Part shown: positions 60,992 to 64,000 of the stretch, one piece after another
How positions within the stretch are numbered: position 1 is the first letter of the stretch
Layout of the letters: every line of letters begins with the position of its first letter
Source of the DNA: JALZAI01 sp038212215
GTDB taxonomy: Bacteria > Actinomycetota > Actinomycetes > Mycobacteriales > Jatrophihabitantaceae
Direction: 5' to 3'
DNA length: 64,000 bases
Assembly: GCA_038212215.1 (NCBI GenBank)
Contig: JBBQUT010000001.1
Span: forward strand, 1 to 64,000
Made by a program: the position numbers and the translations under genes
The notes under the pieces: generated by a model
Told to the model about the DNA's origin: nothing
Databases searched by the model: none
Seen by the model: only the letters and a program-made list of their open reading frames with translations

Positions 60992-62319
60992 CCAGCGACG
61001 AAACCTACGCACCGTCGCGGCAGACCACCGAAGGCCGGATCTACAACCTCTCCGGCGGTGACTGGGACGACATGCTGGCGCGGGTCGCCAGCCAGGATCC
61101 GATCAAGGAAGAACGGCTGGTCCTGAACCTCGGGCCGCAGCACCCCTCGACGCACGGCGTGCTGCGCATGGTCATCGAACTCGAGGGTGAATCGGTCACC
61201 GACATGCGCGCGGTGGTCGGGTACCTGCACACCGGGATCGAGAAGAACACCGAGTACCGCACGTGGACCCAGGGCGTCACGTTCCTGACCCGCGCAGACT
61301 ACCTGTCGCCGATCTTCAACGAGACTGTCTACTGCCTGGCGGTCGAGAAACTGCTCGGCGTCACCGTGCCGAGCCGGGCGCAACTGATCCGGCTGATCCT
61401 GATGGAGGTCAACCGGGTCTCCTCGCACTGGGTGGCGCTGGCCACGGGTGGCATGGAGATGGGCGCGCTCACCGCGATGACCAACGGCCTGCGCGCCCGC
61501 GAACGCTGCCTGGACGTGCTGGAGATGGTGACGGGGCTGCGGATGAACCATGCGTTCGTCCGCCCGGGTGGGATCGCCCAGGATCTGCCAGAGGGCACCG
61601 TCGAGAAGATTGAGCACTGGATCAAGGACATCCGCGGCGAGATCGCGGGCCTGCGCAAACTACTGGGCGGTCAGCCGATCTGGATCAAGCGGCTCAAGGA
61701 CGTCGGCTGGCTCGGCGTCGAGGGCTGCATCTCGCTGGGCGTCACCGGCCCGATGCTGCGGGCGGCCGGGTTGCCGTGGGATCTGCGCAAAACCCAGCCC
61801 TACCTGGGCTATGACGAGTTCGACTTCGAGGTTCCTACCCAGGACGGCGCGGACTGCTGGTCGCGCTTCCTGGTGCGCCTGGACGAGATGGCGGAGTCGG
61901 TCAAGATCGTCGAGCAGGCCATCGAGCGGCTGGAGCCCGGACCGGTCTGGGTCGACGACCCGAAGATCGCGTGGCCGGCGAAGCTGTCGATCGGCCCGGA
62001 CGGTATGGGCAACTCGCTGGAGCACGTCCAAAAGATCATGAACGGTTCGATGGAGTCGCTGATCCACCACTTCAAGCTGGTGACCGAGGGCTTCCGGGTG
62101 CCGCCGGGCCAGACGTATCAGGCGGTTGAATCGCCCCGCGGCGAATTGGGCGCGCATGTGGTCAGCGACGGCGGCACGCGGCCGTACCGCGTGCACCTGC
62201 GTGAACCGTCCTTCGTCAACCTGCAGTCGGTCGCGGCGCTGGCGATCGGCGGCATGATCTCCGACGTGATCGCCTCGGTCGGCTCGGTCGATCCGGTGAT
62301 GGGTGGGGTGGACCGGTGA
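60988..62319 (+). CDS. nuoD: NADH-quinone oxidoreductase subunit D
   Basis: The 443-aa 49-kDa-type subunit that forms the quinone pocket with NuoB. N-L-G-P-Q-H-P-S-T-H-G near residues 47-57 holds the quinone-site His. G-Y-L-H-T-G-I-E-K near 79 and R-A-D-Y-L near 103 are further marks, and the C-terminal G-S-V-D-P-V-M-G near 430 closes the family pattern. It overlaps nuoE (GTGA). Confidence 0.96.
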   Translation: MTSDETYAPSRQTTEGRIYNLSGGDWDDMLARVASQDPIKEERLVLNLGPQHPSTHGVLRMVIELEGESVTDMRAVVGYLHTGIEKNTEYRTWTQGVTFLTRADYLSPIFNETVYCLAVEKLLGVTVPSRAQLIRLILMEVNRVSSHWVALATGGMEMGALTAMTNGLRARERCLDVLEMVTGLRMNHAFVRPGGIAQDLPEGTVEKIEHWIKDIRGEIAGLRKLLGGQPIWIKRLKDVGWLGVEGCISLGVTGPMLRAAGLPWDLRKTQPYLGYDEFDFEVPTQDGADCWSRFLVRLDEMAESVKIVEQAIERLEPGPVWVDDPKIAWPAKLSIGPDGMGNSLEHVQKIMNGSMESLIHHFKLVTEGFRVPPGQTYQAVESPRGELGAHVVSDGGTRPYRVHLREPSFVNLQSVAALAIGGMISDVIASVGSVDPVMGGVDR

Positions 62320-63281
62320 GCAGTCCCAGCACCAGCGACGGCCCGGACTACACATTGGTGCCCTTCGGCAACGAACCGACGCGCGCGGACCTGCAGACCG
62401 CAGCGGATGCGGGCCGCTCGAACTTCCGCACCTCGCTCATCCAACTCGAGCGCCCCGGCGATCCGCGGGTGTTCGACGACACGACGATCGCCGAGGCGGC
62501 ACAGCTGATCACCCGCTACCCGGCGGGTCAGGCACGCAGCGCCTTGTTGCCGATGCTGCACCTCGTCCAGTCGGTGCAGGGGCAGGTGACTCCCGACGGG
62601 ATCGCGTTCTGCGCCGAGCTGCTCGATCTCACCAAGGCGCAGGTCACGGCTGTCGCGACGTTCTACACGATGTACAAGCGCAGCCCGACCGGTGACTACC
62701 TCGTCAGCGTCTGCACCAATACGCTCTGCGGCATGCTGGGCGGCGACGACATCTTCGCCGCGCTCAAGGACGAGCTCGGTGTCGGCAACAACGAGACCAC
62801 CCCCGACACCCGGATCACTCTCGAGCACGCTGAATGCCTGGCCGCCTGCGACTACGCACCGGTCGTCACCGTGAACTACGAGTTCTTCGACAACCAGACG
62901 ATCGAGTCGGCAAGCACCATCGTCGCCCGGCTGCGTAACGGCGAACGGCCGATGCCCACCCGCGGCGCACCGCTGTGCACGTTCAAGGAGATGGAGCGCC
63001 AGATCGCCGGGTTCTACGACACCGAGGCCTCGGTCGCCGCTAGCGCCAACGGCACCGGCGTGCCGACCGAGCGCGGCGTGCGCCTCGCGATCGAGCGGGG
63101 CGACACCGCGCCGTCCTACAGCACCACCGATCATGGCGGCGGCGCAGCAGAAGGTGCCGCGGCGCGCACCGTCGGGCACGGGCCGAGTTCGAGCGACGCG
63201 CCGCTGCAGACCGCCGAGTCCGACACCGCGAACACCGCGCAACCCGCAAGCGAGCGCCGCAGCGCGAACGAGGAGAACTGA
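62316..63281 (+). CDS. nuoE: NADH-quinone oxidoreductase subunit E
   Basis: A 321-aa protein carrying the N1a [2Fe-2S] cluster: V-C-T-N-T-L-C (C-x4-C) near residues 131-137 and C-L-A-A-C (C-x3-C) near 172-176. The thioredoxin-like domain ends by about residue 230. About 90 residues of low-complexity Ala/Ser/Thr/Glu tail follow, so it is longer than most NuoE proteins. GTG start overlapping nuoD; nuoF begins immediately after the stop. Confidence 0.94.
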   Translation: MSSPSTSDGPDYTLVPFGNEPTRADLQTAADAGRSNFRTSLIQLERPGDPRVFDDTTIAEAAQLITRYPAGQARSALLPMLHLVQSVQGQVTPDGIAFCAELLDLTKAQVTAVATFYTMYKRSPTGDYLVSVCTNTLCGMLGGDDIFAALKDELGVGNNETTPDTRITLEHAECLAACDYAPVVTVNYEFFDNQTIESASTIVARLRNGERPMPTRGAPLCTFKEMERQIAGFYDTEASVAASANGTGVPTERGVRLAIERGDTAPSYSTTDHGGGAAEGAAARTVGHGPSSSDAPLQTAESDTANTAQPASERRSANEEN

Positions 63282-64000
63282 ATGGGCTTGAGTCCCGTCC
63301 TCACCAAGCGATTCGGCACCGACCGACCTTGGCTGATCGACAACTACGAGCGCCTGGACGGCTACGCCGGGCTGCGCCGGGCGCTGGACATCGCGCCCGA
63401 CGATCTGATCGCGATGGTCAAGGCCTCGAATCTGCGTGGGCGCGGCGGCGCGGGATTCCCGACCGGGATGAAGTGGCAGTTCATCCCGCAGAACGACGGC
63501 AAGCCGCACTACGTCGTCGTCAACGCCGACGAGGGTGAGCCGGGCACCTGCCGCGACCTGCCGTTGATGATGAACGACCCGCACGCGCTCATCGAAGGCA
63601 TCGTGATCACCTGCTTCGCGGTGCGCGCCAACCATGCCTTCATCTACGTCCGCGGTGAGGCCGTGCATGCGTTGCGACGGGTCACCGCCGCGGTCGAGCA
63701 GGCCCGCGCCCGCGGCCTGGTCGGGCGCAACATCCTCGGCCGCCAGTTCGACTGCGAGATCACCGTGCACGCGGGGGCTGGGGCCTACATCTGCGGTGAA
63801 GAGACCGCGTTGCTGGACTCGCTCGAGGGCCGGCGCGGGCAGCCGCGGCTCAAGCCACCGTTCCCTGCGACAAACGGTCTCTACGACGCGCCGACCGTGG
63901 TCAACAATGTCGGCACGCTTGCCTCGGTGCCGGGCATCGTGCTCGGCGGTGCCGACTGGTTCAAGAGGATGGGCCCGGAGGGCTCGCCCGGGCCGAACAT
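63282..64000 (+). CDS. nuoF: NADH-quinone oxidoreductase subunit F (3' end beyond window)
   Basis: The first 239 residues of the NADH/FMN-binding subunit are present. L-R-G-R-G-G-A-G-F-P-T-G-M-K-W near residues 51-65 binds FMN, V-N-A-D-E-G-E-P-G-T near 81 binds NADH, and Y-I-C-G-E-E-T-A-L near 170 is the glycine-rich FMN loop. The [4Fe-4S] Cys motif lies beyond the window. AGGAG precedes the ATG. It differs in these positions from the NuoF-like protein at 41938. Confidence 0.95.
   Translation, partial: MGLSPVLTKRFGTDRPWLIDNYERLDGYAGLRRALDIAPDDLIAMVKASNLRGRGGAGFPTGMKWQFIPQNDGKPHYVVVNADEGEPGTCRDLPLMMNDPHALIEGIVITCFAVRANHAFIYVRGEAVHALRRVTAAVEQARARGLVGRNILGRQFDCEITVHAGAGAYICGEETALLDSLEGRRGQPRLKPPFPATNGLYDAPTVVNNVGTLASVPGIVLGGADWFKRMGPEGSPGPN

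Noticed and set aside
62118..63770. A 550-aa minus-strand frame opposite nuoD-nuoF
   Set aside because: It is a high-GC shadow of three certain nuo genes and has no recognisable motif. The same applies to the 473-aa frame at 57793-59214 and the 821-aa frame at 47593-50058.

Overview
The window is very GC-rich, densely packed actinobacterial chromosome. GTG starts are common, genes overlap by ATGA or GTGA, TopA has a Lys/Ala tail, and an actinobacterial-type DnaA box (TTGTCCACA) and a DUF222/13E12-type gene are present. From memory, gene order and relative strand over about 1.3-51 kb follow, in inverted orientation, the mycobacterial core stretch from the ponA2-side metallophosphoesterase to holB (Rv3683 down to Rv3644c in M. 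tuberculosis). This suggests a member of or near the Mycobacteriales/Frankiales. I cannot name a genus.

Layout. 1-1.25 kb: 3' end of a frameshifted tyrosine recombinase beside tRNA-Pro(CGG), which looks like the edge of an integrative element. 1.3-9.6 kb: metallophosphoesterase, YqeY-like protein, PASTA-tailed class A PBP, two ArsA/Get3-like ATPases, then RidA, NUDIX and metallo-beta-lactamase-fold genes. 9.6-11.9 kb: crp with a BglII/BstYI-like endonuclease and an MT-A70 methyltransferase packed behind it. 12-19.4 kb: endonuclease III, NUDIX CoA-pyrophosphatase, cupredoxin lipoprotein, MarP protease, epoxide hydrolase, holin-like protein, S53 protease and an Rv3662c-type protein. 19.7-32.9 kb: a tad pilus locus in two halves (CpaE-like, CpaF, TadB, TadC; then DUF4244, TadE and TadG-like proteins), split by an accessory block holding an NB-ARC/LuxR regulator, two methyltransferases, an alpha/beta hydrolase, a hydrolase-glycosyltransferase fusion and a decayed toxin-antitoxin pair. 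33-41.7 kb: DUF1998 helicase, STAS protein, H+-pyrophosphatase, a hypothetical protein and TopA.

41.7-47.4 kb is the most unusual part. Six overlapping minus-strand genes encode two small exported proteins, an ApbE-type flavin transferase, a haem-binding ferric-reductase-like membrane protein, a NuoF-like protein and a 3Fe-4S ferredoxin. A sigma/anti-sigma pair diverges from them. The set reads as a route carrying electrons from NAD(P)H across the membrane. The exported proteins carry three H-G-x-T-G-A-S motifs resembling ApbE flavinylation sites, although no FMN-binding domain is visible.

47.4-57.9 kb: a MarR regulator with a perfect 18-bp palindrome, an MFS-thymidylate kinase fusion, holB, then a zone of decay (frameshifted DUF222/HNH gene, methyltransferase and ParB-like gene) around intact ricT, a VOC protein, tRNA-Thr(CGT) and two acetyltransferases. 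57.9-64 kb: a MenJ-like geranylgeranyl reductase, which probably tailors menaquinone, followed by nuoA-nuoF of respiratory complex I, which uses menaquinone. nuoF runs off the right edge.
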